The notes: generated by a model from the letters alone, not told the origin. Shown: positions 39,672 to 50,915, counted from the stretch's first letter. The stretch is DNA of 64,000 nucleotides from Mesostigma viride (GCA_009746045.1 RPFO01000800.1:56894-120893); one strand, 5' to 3'. A program made the numbers and translations.

Positions 39672-42600
39672 CTTGAGCCTGCACACATCCCTGAACCCTG
39701 GAGGGTGCCCCCAGGGGTGTGTAATGAAGCTGCTAGTGACAGCAGTGAGGGGCAGCCCCATGCTCTAGTGAAAGAGCCTAATGGACACGATGGGGCAAGC
39801 TTGGTTACCACAGAGAGTATGCCAGCTGTAGCTGCAGTGGTTACTCGCCAACGTGCCCGCCATGGCGGTGCTGAGCCTGAGGTAGGACCTGGTGATGTGG
39901 ACCCAGGTGGATCTCAGAAGCATTCTGACCGTGCAGGACTGGCACAGGATGGTCAGGATGAGGATAGGGCTGGAGACAGTCTGACAGGCACGACCCTGGT
40001 GCCTCCTGTACATAAGGGATCTGTACATACCTTGAGTGCTAATAATGACAATAAAAGATTTTCTCTCTTGTATGACATTGCCTCAAGGTTGCATACCATG
40101 TTTGGCCATGCAGCTCAGTCTTTGCAAGTTGCTAGACGGCTGGGAGGAAGTGAGTTGTACTCCATCTGCCAACAGGTTGCTCAAGCTTGCAAGTGCAGGC
40201 TAGTTGCTAGAAAGCCCAAACAGTCTCATGCCAGGACTCCTATTTTGCAGCCAGGCCATGTGCAGGTAGATATTCAGAGAATCAGGGGTTTGAAGCTGCT
40301 GGTGGCAGTGGACAGATATACCAAGTACAAGACCCTAGAGATCCTGCCTGACATGGAGAAGCCTACATTGATTGCTGCTCTGAAGTTGACAAGGAGCAGG
40401 TACCCTGGGTTGGAGTTGTTGCAGTGTGACATTCAGTTTGAGTGCTGTGAGAACCTGCCAGAGTTTCCAGAGTTGCTGATTACACCCAGGGAGAGCCACG
40501 GCCAGCAAGGGGTGGTGGAGAGAGCCATCCAAGAGATCAAGACTGTGCTGCTGGTGGAGAGGATTCCAAGGACGTCATCTGCCATTGTGACATCTGCATG
40601 GCTACGTTCTGTGGAGGACAGGCTGAACCTGAGGACTCCCATGTTCTTTGGTGGCATTGCCATCAATCCTCTTATGCTGCATACCAGGATGCTGCCAGCT
40701 GATGCTGAGCAGGCATGGAAGGAGAAGCTAGAGGCCAAGTTCCTCAAGCTGAGGCAGAAAGACAAGGGCTGGAGTGTCCTAGAACCTAACGTTGGACAAC
40801 AAGTTGTTGTGTGGAAGGAACCAAGCTTTCCAGGGAAACGTGGCAGCTGGCATGATGGGGTGGTGACCCGAGTAGAAGCCGCTGGCCATAAGTGCTGGGT
40901 GGCCATTGATGGCTCCCAAGCAGTGCACCGTCTGTCCTGGTCAAAGATCCGTCCCCGGGGAGGTAATCAAGGAGACCTCTTCCAGGTGCCCGCTGGTGTA
41001 CAAGGCGGGGGTGACGTGGAGCTTCCTGATCAGGGTGCTACAGCTGTATCGAGCCCTCAGGGTGACCCTGGCCCGGCCCCTGGGGTACCTTCACATACGG
41101 TGGTTGGGCAAGCAGGCGGACAGGCTGCACCTCCGGAACGGCCCGACACCAGGCCTAGGGGTGTGCGTCTATCAGATATTGTACAGGCTTTGCAAAGAGC
41201 CAAGAAGGAGCCTAAGGTGTCCAAGCTTGTCCAGTTGGATGAACCTGAGGTAGCTGCCATGGAGATAGATACCAATGCACAGGTTTCTGTCATGGGACCT
41301 CAGCATACAGGAGAACTGCTGGTCGGAGAACCAAGTTGCCCCTGGGTGTCTGATTTCAGTGGTAGGACGCATCTAAGGGTGTTGGGAGAGGTTACTGCCC
41401 CTGTCATGGGTGTGGATGTGACCTTCCTTGTCCTAGAGGACTATGATGGCCCTGTGATTTTGGGTCAGAATTTTCTGGGCAATCCTGGGATTTCTATCAG
41501 AGCTACAGCTCTGAGAAGAGATGGCTGGGGGATGATTCCCCTAGAAAATTTCAGGACAACATTTCCAGTCAGGTGCAGGGCCAAGCCGGTCAAGGGTGTA
41601 AAATGGGATGAAGGGGAGGTGCCCCCAGCGGCCAGTTTGGTTATTCCAGCTGTGTTGCACCCCAGCAGTATTGGCATAACTCACAGGAGCCTTGCTGCAC
41701 ACTCTCCTTTGACATATGATCAGCTGGTTCAAGAGATGAGCTCGCCTACTTTGTTTGAGGCTTGGAAGCTCGCCTTCTCCAAGGCATTGGAGGAGTGGTT
41801 GCAGTTTGAGTGTGCTGCACCAACAGACAGACGTCCCCCAGCATCAAGGAAGCTTGCTTTGAGATTTGTGCTGAAGAGGAAGGTTGTGGATGAGGTATCA
41901 GTGCCCCATGTCAGGCCTGTCCTGAATGAGTATCACGGCACGGGGAGTCTGCCAGGAGAGGAGCTATACACGCCAGGGATGCTACACGACACATGGAGAA
42001 TTTTGCTATGTCTCTACGTGGGGTTGCTGAACAGGGGAGCAGCTATGTCATCAGTGCTGCTGGACTTCAAGAGGGCATTTTTAAAATCTGATCCAGAAGT
42101 GGCCAGGAGGGTGTGGAAGCAGGATGAGCCTTACTGTGTTGAGGTGCCTGCCATCTGGAAGCTGGAGCTGCATCAACAATTCCTGGTTATTCTGAAGGGC
42201 CTGGAAGGACTCAGGTCGAGCCCAATCATCTGGAGACTCACGCTGCAGGAAGCTCTGATCAGTGAGTGTGGTTTGAGAGTGTCTTCAGTTGATCCCTGTT
42301 TGCTGCTGGCCCAATGGGAGGGTCTGCCAGTGTATGCTAGTTTGCATGGAGATGATCTGCATTTGCTAGCCCCCACGACCTGGCTGAAGAAGTTTATTCC
42401 TGTCATCAGTGGCAAGTTTTCACTGGGCAAGGAGCTGTGGCAGGAGCCCAACAAGCCTGTAGTGTTCTGTGGAATGCAGGCTACCCTGTTCAGGAGGGAC
42501 GGGGAGTGGAGTATCAGGCTTCAGGCTGGAGGAGATCTGCTGCTCTGTTTGTTTTTATCAGAGCAGGGCAAGTTTGTTCAGCTGGTACAGCAGACTGCAG

Positions 42601-42972
42601 AAGAGGGTCTGTATCAGTTCAGATGTGGCAGAATGCAGGGCCATATGCGAGGGGATCCAGTCCAGCCTGTACATAAAGGAGTTAATGCTGGAGCTGGCTT
42701 CAGTTACCCCTTGGACCTTGCAGATGGAGACGTTGTTGCTAACAGACAGCATGGGTATGGTCCAGTTTGTTCACAAGCAGCTGGCCAGGAGCCGGGACCT
42801 GGATTATTTGTTGCTGAAGGAGTTGGCCAGTTTGGTTGACTTGAAGCATATCCCTGGCGAGGAGAACCCTGCTGATGCATTGACAAAGCTGCCACACAAG
42901 GCCCCAGCCCAGTACAATGTACTGAGGAAGCTCATGAATGCTGACTGTCAAGTCGGTCTATCTGTCTAAAAG
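39672..42972 (+). pseudogene. pol of element O: integrase, DTN domain, RT; RNase H damaged
   Basis: Pol is in the gag frame from the codon after the gag UGA. The open part runs to 42,839. It carries the integrase zinc module (LHTMFGHAAQ, CKC), the core (QVDIQRIRG, LLQCDIQFEC, SHGQQGVVERAIQ), the retropepsin-like domain (EIDTNAQVSVMG, VILGQNFLGN) and RT (VLLDFKRAFLKSD, YASLHGDDLHLLAP). After about 42,533 roughly 110 residues are missing, including the first RNase H aspartate region (YVDSSMD in element 2). Two or more frameshifts follow before the tail (SWYSRLQKRV to NPADALTKL, ending at about 42,969). Element O is therefore not autonomous. Confidence 0.88.
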
Positions 42973-43074
42973 CTGAGAGCTGGGTGCTTAAGTCTCTGGA
43001 TATCAGGCTGAGAGCTTGATTGTACATAATCCTGAGCACACCTTGAGGGGTGAGACATGTCTCTGGTGTGGGAA

Positions 43075-43691
43075 AGTTGTGAGGGTAAGAATGCCACGAA
43101 TTCCGCCATGGTTCTTGCAGGAAGTTGCCTTTATTAACAATCAGGAAACACAGACGTAAGTCACGTCACTTCCAAGACTGCACGCAGCACAGACGACAGG
43201 GTCGCAGTGCCAAGAGAACGTGCACGCAAGAACTAGCGTCCCGGTGTGACCAAGTCACTCATATAGCTTACTAGGGACGCGTCCAAGTATTCAGCTGCAC
43301 TGTCACAGCTGAACTGTCAATCAATTGATTACACAGACTCTGGCACGCCTTTGGCGCGCAGATCTATCAATTGTCCATACGGCTAGTCCTGTGGACCTAT
43401 CCGTACACTAGTCAGCATCAATTGTCTCATAGGTCCTGGCGCGCTACAGTGCGCCTACCTATCAATTGACCATCAAGTCCTGTACAAGTCCTGTCAACGT
43501 CCTGCGGACTATCAAAGTGACACTTGTACATCCTGTGTCCGTACGCGCCCACAGTGGCGCGCCGGGTACTGTCGGCACAGCCTAGGAAACGTCATAACTT
43601 TTACGTTCCTTAACCAAATGAGGCGTTCAAGGTGCCGTTGGAAAGAGCGTAACAATCTCTATCCATCTAACGTAAATCCTTTACGTTAACT
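43075..43691 (-). repeat. 3' LTR of element 2
   Basis: 617 bp. The polypurine tract (sense AAAGAAAAGAAGGGATTGG) adjoins it at 43,692-43,710. Confidence 0.95.
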
Positions 43692-44178
43692 CCAATCCCT
43701 TCTTTTCTTTAGGGATCACATCCCCTGCCAGGGACCCTTGAAGTAGCTTGAAATGTCCTTCACTCCAGCTTGAAGCTTGAACAGATGTCTTTAATGGCCA
43801 ATGCCATTCCCCCAGCCCTTTCTTTTAAGGAACTGGAAAAGAAACAGATCTGCCACAGGGAAAACCATTTCATGAGAAATGGAGAAAACCTATGGAAGTG
43901 GCATTACAGAGTACCACCAGATATTAGAAGCACACAAAATTAAATACATACAGGTTAATTCTATGAGGTCTTCTCCAGGAATTAATCCCATCACCTCGGT
44001 AGAGCCTCCAGTACAATGACCTTCTGGCGGTGAGTTACATTAATCCCAGATACTAATCCCATAAAACCCAGTACATATTCAATATAAGTACAATAAATCC
44101 ATGACAATTAAAATACCACTTGACAAAGTAAGGCGTATTACAATAGTTTGCCTGTCATTCTCTCAACAGGGGTCTATT

Positions 44179-44361
44179 GGCGCCCGTCTTACGGCGCCCG
44201 TCTACTTGCCAGATGGTAAACTGCCACAGCAAACAAATGACAAAATGAAACACATAGGCAACAATTAAATCCTGCCCTGGGGAACTAGGGAAGTCTGAAC
44301 AGGCAAACACCTGAACAGGCCAGCTTGTAGAAACATAATACCAGGGAATCGAACCCCGCCC
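44179..44361 (-). other. T-arm-like motif and paired GGGCGCC boxes, element 2
   Basis: Same motifs as in element 1: B-box-containing GGGCGGGGTTCGATTCCCTGG at 44,361-44,341 and the paired GACGGGCGCC at 44,202-44,179. Confidence 0.65.
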
Positions 44362-44640
44362 TATAAACCCCAGAATAAAGGTTCCCAGACCATTGTGAGA
44401 GGTATGTACAAATATACATTTCTTTTAAAATAGAATACATGGTCTGTAATGGACCTGTCAACCTTGTGTAGTCAACAGCATGAACCCCAGCCAAAACCTG
44501 GCTGTATCCTGATTAAAATCAGAGTGAGTGTACCATGGTCCATGAGCCTTAGTACAGACTAAAATACAGGTATTATGCCAGTCACAATGCTGACACTACC
44601 ACACAATCTGCTCTCCAATGCCCTATAACCATGCACCAGC

Positions 44641-47600
44641 TTAGACAGCTTGCTGAGATGGGTCCATCAGAGACTGAAGAACCTTGTATTGCACTGCTGC
44701 CTTCTGCACTAGCTTGGTCAAAGCATCAGCAGGATTGTCAACCCCAGGGATATGCTCAATATTGGCCAAGGAGGACAACTCCTTAAGAAGGAGATAATCC
44801 AAGTCCCTACTTCTGGCCATCTGCCTGTGCACAAACTGCACCATCCCCATGGAGTCTGTTTTTAGAAGAGTGGTAACCTGAAGTGGCCAAGGAGTGTTAG
44901 AAGTCATCTGATGAAGCAACTCCTTCAGATAAAGGCTTGTGTGAATGCCTTCACAAATAGCCCTGCATTCTGCCACATCACTGCTGACAGCCACCCGTTT
45001 GTGCAGGCGACTAAACCAGCTCACCAAACTCCCCAGGCCTTCCTGTCTGAGCACAAAGAGCCCTGCAGCCCTGCCCCTGACCTTGGAGACCTGCCTGCTG
45101 TCCATTGAGCTATCCACATACAGCTCCATGCAAATGGGTTGTGATAAATCCACTGCAGACAACAGAATGCCAGATGAAGCCCTGACCTGATCAGCCACCT
45201 TGGCAGACCCTAGCTCCACCAGCATGTCATCAGGCAACCTGGCTATGACCATAAGGTCTGGCCTGGAAATGCCTGCCACCCAAGCAACCATGCCCCTCAC
45301 CATGGGACACAGTGCCTGTGTGATGGTTGGAGGAAGCTTGCTAATGAGGGTCTCTTGATAGTCATTGCCCCCCACCAGCAGCATACGCCACTCCCCTCCC
45401 TTCTTCACCAGTGTGGCCTCCATGCCCACAAACAGCAGAGGCTCATTCTCCACCTGCCATTGCTCCCTACCCAGAGGAAACTTGGACTTAATGATGGAGA
45501 TCAGCTCCTTAAGCCACGACGTGGGAGCTATCAGATGTAGGTCATCCCCGTGCAGCGAAGCATACACTGGCAGGCCTTCCCATTGCCCCAGAAACAGACA
45601 GGGGTCTACAGGAGAGACCTTCAAGTTGCAATGCTCCTTCAGGAAACGGTTGAGAGTCTCCCTCCAGATTATTGGACTTGACCTCAGGCCCTCCAGGCCC
45701 TTGAGGATTTTAAGGAACTCCGTGTGGATGTCCCTTTTCCATACAGCAGGCACCCTAACATAGAAAGGCGTCTTGCCCTCCCACTTTTCCTGTGCCACAT
45801 CTGCATCACCCTCCAGAAATGCCCTCTTGAAGTCTATCACCACTGAGCCATAGTCCAAGCCCTTGTTGAGAAGGCCTAGAAAGACACACAGCAGCAGCCT
45901 CCAAGTATCATGCAGCATGCCAGGGGTATACAACTCCTCAGCAGTGCACTCACCAGTACCCTTGAACTCATTCAGCACTGGCCTGACATGTGGTACCTTG
46001 ACCCCGTCCACCTCCTTCATCTTGATGACAAACTTGAGCTTGAGTAGACGTCGTGCAGGAGGCAGGTCATTGACAGGTTCCACGCATTTCTTGGAGATCC
46101 AGTCCTCCCCAGATTTAATCAGACCCAGTGTGACCTGGGGACACATAATGGGAGAGGACATGAGCTTCACCAGGCCTTGGTAGTTGATAGGGCTGTGTCC
46201 AGCAAGTGAGTGAGGACCAATGCCCAAACTGCTTGGATGACTAGCAGCTGGCAGTATGAGGTCATCAACCAAGGGCTCCTGCCCCTGGCACACTTGCACA
46301 CGCTTAACCGTCCTGGTTACTGCACGTGATAGGTGAGTGGTCCTGAAATTAATCAGTGGGACCTGACCAGCCCCTTCCTTAGTCAGGAGAGAGGACGTGA
46401 TCACTACCCCATCCTGGCATAGGAAATTCTGCCCCAGAAGAGCAGGTCCTTGATAGCCCTCCAAGACACAAAAAGCAGTGTCCTGTCCAAGGATAGGAAT
46501 GAATACCTCACCCAGTACCTTCACGTGTACCCCGCCACTGAAGTCAGACACAAACTGATAGCTGGGTTCAGACATGCTGTACCCTGCTGCAGCCCTGGTC
46601 CCAATAATGGAGACCTGAGAATTAGTGTCTACCTCTAAGGCAGTGTCCAGCCCCAGATTGCCATGCCACCTGAGCTTGGCTACCTTGGGCTGCTTCTTGG
46701 CCCTTTGTAGAGCCCCAATCAATCCAGCCAAACTTGTCCCCCTGGGCTTGGTTAGTGCCTTGGGCTTGACAGTTGACTCCCCAGCTGTTGACCTTGCAGC
46801 CTGTTCAACAAGTACCTCTGCAACCTGGCCAGGGCTGACAGATTCCCCTGCAACAGATGTGGTCGTTGCGTCAGTGATGTCACCTGGGACCTGAAAATCC
46901 TGCAGATCCTGTGAGCCTTGTGCCTGACTGCCCTCATTCATCAGGTTAGGCTTGACATATGACCAACTCAGCCGGTGTACATGCTTTGGTTCGTCCTCCA
47001 TGCTGACCAAGCATGCGTGGCTAGCTTCATCAACCTGGGTAACCACCCCAGGACTCCAGCTACCACGTTTGCCATAAAGGCTAGGTTCCTTCCAAGCTAG
47101 GACCTTCTGACCCACTTGTGGCTCCAGCATCTTCCAACCCCGGTCCTTCTCCCTCAGCTTGGCAAAGGTGACATGTGCAGCATGTTTCCAGCCCTCCAGC
47201 ACATGTGGTGGGCACAGGCCATGATATAGACCCATTGGGCTGACAGCAACTCCATCATAGTAGAAGTTAACCCTGCTGTTCAGCTGCTGCTCCACGTTCC
47301 TCAGCCATGCACTCCTGACAAGTGCAGGTGCAGACAAGGGTACCCAGTCTTCAGAGATGATCAATTTCTTGACCTCCTGGATTGCCCTCTCGATAGCACC
47401 CTGCTGCCCATGAGCCTCCCTAGGTGTAACCAGCAACTCAGGAAGGGTAGGATCACCCTTGAGATGCTGAAACTGCATGTCCACCTGGATCCTTGTGGTA
47501 GGAAACTTGGCTCTTACATTCTGCAGGGCAGCCAGCAAGTACCTGTTCTTCATAGAAGGTAAATGCTCCAGCACCTTGTATTTCGTGTACCTGTCCACGC

Positions 47601-48267
47601 ACACCAACAGTTGCATGCCCCTGATGTGTTGGATATCACACTGCAGATCACCAATGCTCTGAGGTAGAGCTTTGGCATGTGATTTCCTGGGCTTGTTGGA
47701 GGACAACTGGCACTTACACCGTGAGGCAGCTTGCTGACACGCCTTAAGAAGGGGTGCCCTGCCCATACGGAAGGCAAAGTTGTTTGACAGAGAAGTGGCA
47801 TGCCCAAACATGTTGTGGATTCGGGCACCCAACTCCTGGTACACAGAGGAAGCAGTCCCTGGCACAGTCAGGACTGTGCTGTCAGGTTGTCCAGCATCAC
47901 CATGCTGACTTCCATCCTGTTCTGACTCAGAGCCTGAGTCACCCTGCTCATGCCCAACACCTGGACCGCCAGCAGGGACCACATGCATACCACCAGAGGC
48001 CTTCACACCCCTCTGTGGTTGTACATTGGTTTCTCTCAAAATGAGAGGTCCACCCTCGTGCCCAGCACGAGGATGCATAGGGTCAGACATACTTACAGCT
48101 GCATCAGCTGTCAAGGACGTCTTCATAGGAACCTGTACCTCTCCAGGTGACCTGGGGCCACACTGAACCTGGAGATCACCCTCTTGTTGCCCAGATATAA
48201 AATCTGCATTGGAGCACCTGGCCTCCCCCTTGGGTGAATTAAGGTGTGTAGGGGTTGCCTCAGACAG
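44641..48267 (-). CDS. pol polyprotein of element 2: integrase, protease-like, RT, RNase H
   Basis: It is open from the codon after the gag UGA (48,268-48,270) to 44,641. An internal ATG is at 48,126 (1,161 residues; positions from it). Integrase zinc module His104 and His109, Cys130, Cys137 and Cys139; integrase core Asp164, Asp216, Glu246; SH3-like tail at 330-393. Retropepsin-like domain at about 495-570 with Asp-Thr-Asn at 500-502 and the flap/closing motif LLGQNFL. RT at about 690-900 with DFKRAF at 765 and HGDD at 859-862 in the place of YVDD. RNase H at about 1,000-1,140 with Asp1005, Glu1053 and Asp1091. RT and RNase H follow the Copia plan, but the protease-like domain lies after the integrase, not before it. 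The N-terminal 100 residues are acidic and low in complexity. Confidence 0.93.
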   Translation of the reverse strand: MSEATPTHLNSPKGEARCSNADFISGQQEGDLQVQCGPRSPGEVQVPMKTSLTADAAVSMSDPMHPRAGHEGGPLILRETNVQPQRGVKASGGMHVVPAGGPGVGHEQGDSGSESEQDGSQHGDAGQPDSTVLTVPGTASSVYQELGARIHNMFGHATSLSNNFAFRMGRAPLLKACQQAASRCKCQLSSNKPRKSHAKALPQSIGDLQCDIQHIRGMQLLVCVDRYTKYKVLEHLPSMKNRYLLAALQNVRAKFPTTRIQVDMQFQHLKGDPTLPELLVTPREAHGQQGAIERAIQEVKKLIISEDWVPLSAPALVRSAWLRNVEQQLNSRVNFYYDGVAVSPMGLYHGLCPPHVLEGWKHAAHVTFAKLREKDRGWKMLEPQVGQKVLAWKEPSLYGKRGSWSPGVVTQVDEASHACLVSMEDEPKHVHRLSWSYVKPNLMNEGSQAQGSQDLQDFQVPGDITDATTTSVAGESVSPGQVAEVLVEQAARSTAGESTVKPKALTKPRGTSLAGLIGALQRAKKQPKVAKLRWHGNLGLDTALEVDTNSQVSIIGTRAAAGYSMSEPSYQFVSDFSGGVHVKVLGEVFIPILGQDTAFCVLEGYQGPALLGQNFLCQDGVVITSSLLTKEGAGQVPLINFRTTHLSRAVTRTVKRVQVCQGQEPLVDDLILPAASHPSSLGIGPHSLAGHSPINYQGLVKLMSSPIMCPQVTLGLIKSGEDWISKKCVEPVNDLPPARRLLKLKFVIKMKEVDGVKVPHVRPVLNEFKGTGECTAEELYTPGMLHDTWRLLLCVFLGLLNKGLDYGSVVIDFKRAFLEGDADVAQEKWEGKTPFYVRVPAVWKRDIHTEFLKILKGLEGLRSSPIIWRETLNRFLKEHCNLKVSPVDPCLFLGQWEGLPVYASLHGDDLHLIAPTSWLKELISIIKSKFPLGREQWQVENEPLLFVGMEATLVKKGGEWRMLLVGGNDYQETLISKLPPTITQALCPMVRGMVAWVAGISRPDLMVIARLPDDMLVELGSAKVADQVRASSGILLSAVDLSQPICMELYVDSSMDSRQVSKVRGRAAGLFVLRQEGLGSLVSWFSRLHKRVAVSSDVAECRAICEGIHTSLYLKELLHQMTSNTPWPLQVTTLLKTDSMGMVQFVHRQMARSRDLDYLLLKELSSLANIEHIPGVDNPADALTKLVQKAAVQYKVLQSLMDPSQQAV

Positions 48268-49381
48268 TCACTGCTCCTTGTTGTCTTCTTGCTGACTGCC
48301 CTTTGAAGGCTGGCCTGCCTGGGACTTGTTGTTGTTCTTCTTGTTGTTGTTGTTATTCTTGTTGCTGCCCTGGCCCTGGGACTTCTTGAAGCTGGGACAC
48401 TCCTTCTTGATGTGCCCCCACCCCTTGCACAGGTAGCATTGTATCTTGGACTTGCCCTGGCCACTGCCCCCATTGTCAGACGCGTTGCCCTGCTTGGGCT
48501 GACCACCCACCCGCCTGAACACCGACTTGGAGTGTGACCTCCTGTCAGAATCAGGTGAATGATCTCCCTTGCGCTTGTGATGGTTGCCCCTACGCCCTCC
48601 TTGGCTTCGGTCAGCCTCAGACGTCTTGGAGCCACCCTGGGTACGCCCGCCTGCCTGGGTAGCCTTCACTGCTGGCACTCCACCCTCAAACAGCTCCTCT
48701 GCCTCGAGAGCTTGTTTAATGATGACCTTGTAGGCCTTCAGGGTAGAGTGTGGGGCACACATGACTTTTAAGGAGCCACGTGTCGCCTTATCCAGCCCAG
48801 AAACCTTGAGCCAGTTGGTTAGGGCTATGTTATCAGCGACATTAAAGCCGTGAGCCCTGCCCTCCTCAACCATCTTACAATAGTTGAGAAAGTTCTGGAT
48901 CAGGTCCCCCTTGACCTCCCACCCTTGTACTTGTCCTGCCAATGGATGCCGACCTTCTTCGTTGGTCCTCCAGCAGCTCCTTCAGCTCAGCCACGTACAG
49001 TGCCCAGGCCTTATTGGCCTTTTTGCACTCCCTGGTTAGGTCCTTAATCTGGTCAGTACACTTGCCAAAAGTGCTACTGCCTATCCAGATTTGATAGTAA
49101 TTTGTACCACCGTACAAGCTAGGGAACCCTTCCAATCCCTCCACAAACTCTTCAGCCTGCTTAGGCTTGGAGTCTGAGGTTACAGGCTGCAACTGATTGA
49201 CAATTAAAAGACCCTGTGTGGTAAGATCAAAGCCATGAATAGCTTGTGCATTATTATTATTGTGAGGAAGGTTGGTAATCTCTCCGGTAAGCCCCACGTC
49301 ATCTACGTGAGCGGTTCCACTACCAGCACCCCCATTATTATTCCCACTGGCTGGACCCTTGCTACGGCGTCCCTCAGCCAT
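48268..49381 (-). CDS. gag of element 2 with CCHC knuckle, one frameshift
   Basis: The first frame starts at ATG 49,381 (MAEGRRSKGPASGNNNGG) and runs to about 48,950. The second, carrying capsid-like helices (LIQNFLNYCKMVEEGRAHGF) and the knuckle CYLCKGWGHIKKEC, runs to 48,268. By comparison with element O, where gag is a single frame, the two should be continuous, with an indel near 48,940-48,960. The tail is Lys/Asn/Gln-rich. The stop is CAG-UGA-CUG, and pol continues in the same frame, pointing to readthrough rather than frameshifting as the way pol is made. Confidence 0.8.
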
Positions 49382-49551
49382 CCTGCACTACCAGCTATTC
49401 AAAGAACACCTTAACAAAGCAGCAGAAAATATGTACAAAATTTTTGTGTCGCCACTGCCGCCTGCGCCGGTGTCGCTGCCGCCCCGCGAATTGCCGCTGA
49501 AAATTCGACAAAAAAAATGTCGACGAGTACTGCAGAAGAAAATTAGGCCGA

Positions 49552-50328
49552 CTAGTAGTCAAGGCCCCTGAAGTCGCAGTACGTGTATACGAACTCACGA
49601 TCCTCCATATCCAGCTCCGGACCTGCACCGGTATGAATTAAAACCGGCGTGCTCCCCGCCGCGTAAGTTGCGACGCGCCGACGCGCGACGAGGCGCAGAG
49701 GATGTGTAAAGATCGTCAATAATTCCCACCCCGCGGGAATCCACTCTCGCACAGAGGCGAGAAATGCCACCAGGTTAATTAAAACCTGGCGCTCGCGACT
49801 GCGTACGCCGCGAGTGAGCAGCGATAACAGCGCGAGATCCTGAAACAAATTTGTCGACACCGCCGGCGCGCCCCCCGTGCGTAGCGATGCCCAGTTTTGC
49901 AGGTTTCTCTGGTAACCGGTGAGTGAAGAGAGGACGTTGTCCAACTCCTCAATGGCAGTCGTGACTTCGGTCACCGACCGCAAACCTCCCCGCACCTGGA
50001 CCGTAAATGTCGATAAAATGTTTCGAATCTGGTCCAACAGGTTGCGGATTGCCGGCACCAGTGCTGGCAAATCGGGGTCCTCGGGGTTATCCCCGAGCAA
50101 TGCGTGAGCTGCACGCTGCTGACGATGAAGCTCGTCGAGCGAGACCGTTACTTCGTCGAGCAATTGCTGCCACGACGGCACCGTCGGTCTTGACGAAGAA
50201 CCAGCCGGCGGAGCGGCTATTTCCTCATCGTCCGGAATCCGAAATTCTTCCGAATTTGGCATCTTTTTGACAGAGCGTGTAATACGAGTTGTGAGTTGTG
50301 AGGGTAAGAATGCCACGAATTCCGCCAT
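49552..50328 (-). CDS. ORF1 of element 2, starting inside the LTR
   Basis: 258 residues. The ATG (50,328) lies 35 bases inside the 5' LTR in the context ACCATGG, and the frame runs across the LTR boundary into the body. The N-terminus is hydrophobic (MAEFVAFLPSQL), followed by a basic stretch and an acidic segment. The middle is helical (QQLLDEVTVSLDELHRQQRA). The end is EFVYTYCDFRGLDY. No enzyme motif. It precedes gag by about 170 bases. Its role could be a nucleoprotein, a regulator or an env-like relic; nothing here decides. Confidence 0.7.
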   Translation of the reverse strand: MAEFVAFLPSQLTTRITRSVKKMPNSEEFRIPDDEEIAAPPAGSSSRPTVPSWQQLLDEVTVSLDELHRQQRAAHALLGDNPEDPDLPALVPAIRNLLDQIRNILSTFTVQVRGGLRSVTEVTTAIEELDNVLSSLTGYQRNLQNWASLRTGGAPAVSTNLFQDLALLSLLTRGVRSRERQVLINLVAFLASVREWIPAGWELLTIFTHPLRLVARRRVATYAAGSTPVLIHTGAGPELDMEDREFVYTYCDFRGLDY

Positions 50329-50910
50329 GGTTCTTGCAGGAAGTTGCCTTTATTAACAATCAGGAAACACAGACGTAAGTCACGTCACTTCCAAGACTGC
50401 ACGCAGCACAGACGACAGGGTCGCAGTGCCAAGAGAACGTGCACGCAAGAACTAGCGTCCCGGTGTGACCAAGTCACTCATATAGCTTACTAGGGACGCG
50501 TCCAAGTATTCAGCTGCACTGTCACAGCTGAACTGTCAATCAATTGATTACACAGACTCTGGCACGCCTTTGGCGCGCAGATCTATCAATTGTCCATACG
50601 GCTAGTCCTGTGGACCTATCCGTACACTAGTCAGCATCAATTGTCTCATAGGTCCTGGCGCGCTACAGTGCGCCTACCTATCAATTGACCATCAAGTCCT
50701 GTACAAGTCCTGTCAACGTCCTGCGGACTATCAAAGTGACACTTGTACATCCTGTGTCCGTACGCGCCCACAGTGGCGCGCCGGGTACTGTCGGCACAGC
50801 CTAGGAAACGTCATAACTTTTACGTTCCTTAACCAAATGAGGCGTTCAAGGTGCCGTTGGAAAGAGCGTAACAATCTCTATCCATCTAACGTAAATCCTT
50901 TACGTTAACT
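50294..50910 (-). repeat. 5' LTR of element 2
   Basis: 617 bp. At the inner edge CACAACT is duplicated (sense: CTCACAACTCACAACTCG), which keeps ORF1 in frame. In element 1 one copy is lost. Confidence 0.95.
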
Positions 50911-50915
50911 GGGAA

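Larger units (their letters stand above)
43075..50910 (-). mobile_element. LTR retrotransposon, element 2 (nested, nearly intact)
   Basis: 7.8 kb on the minus strand with 617-bp LTRs (43,075-43,691 and 50,294-50,910) that look identical, flanked by GGGAA (43,070-43,074 and 50,911-50,915). It inserted in the non-coding 3' part of element O. ORF1 and pol are open; gag has one apparent frameshift. It lies in inverted orientation to element 1, so the pair forms a large inverted repeat separated by about 3.4 kb. Confidence 0.96.
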
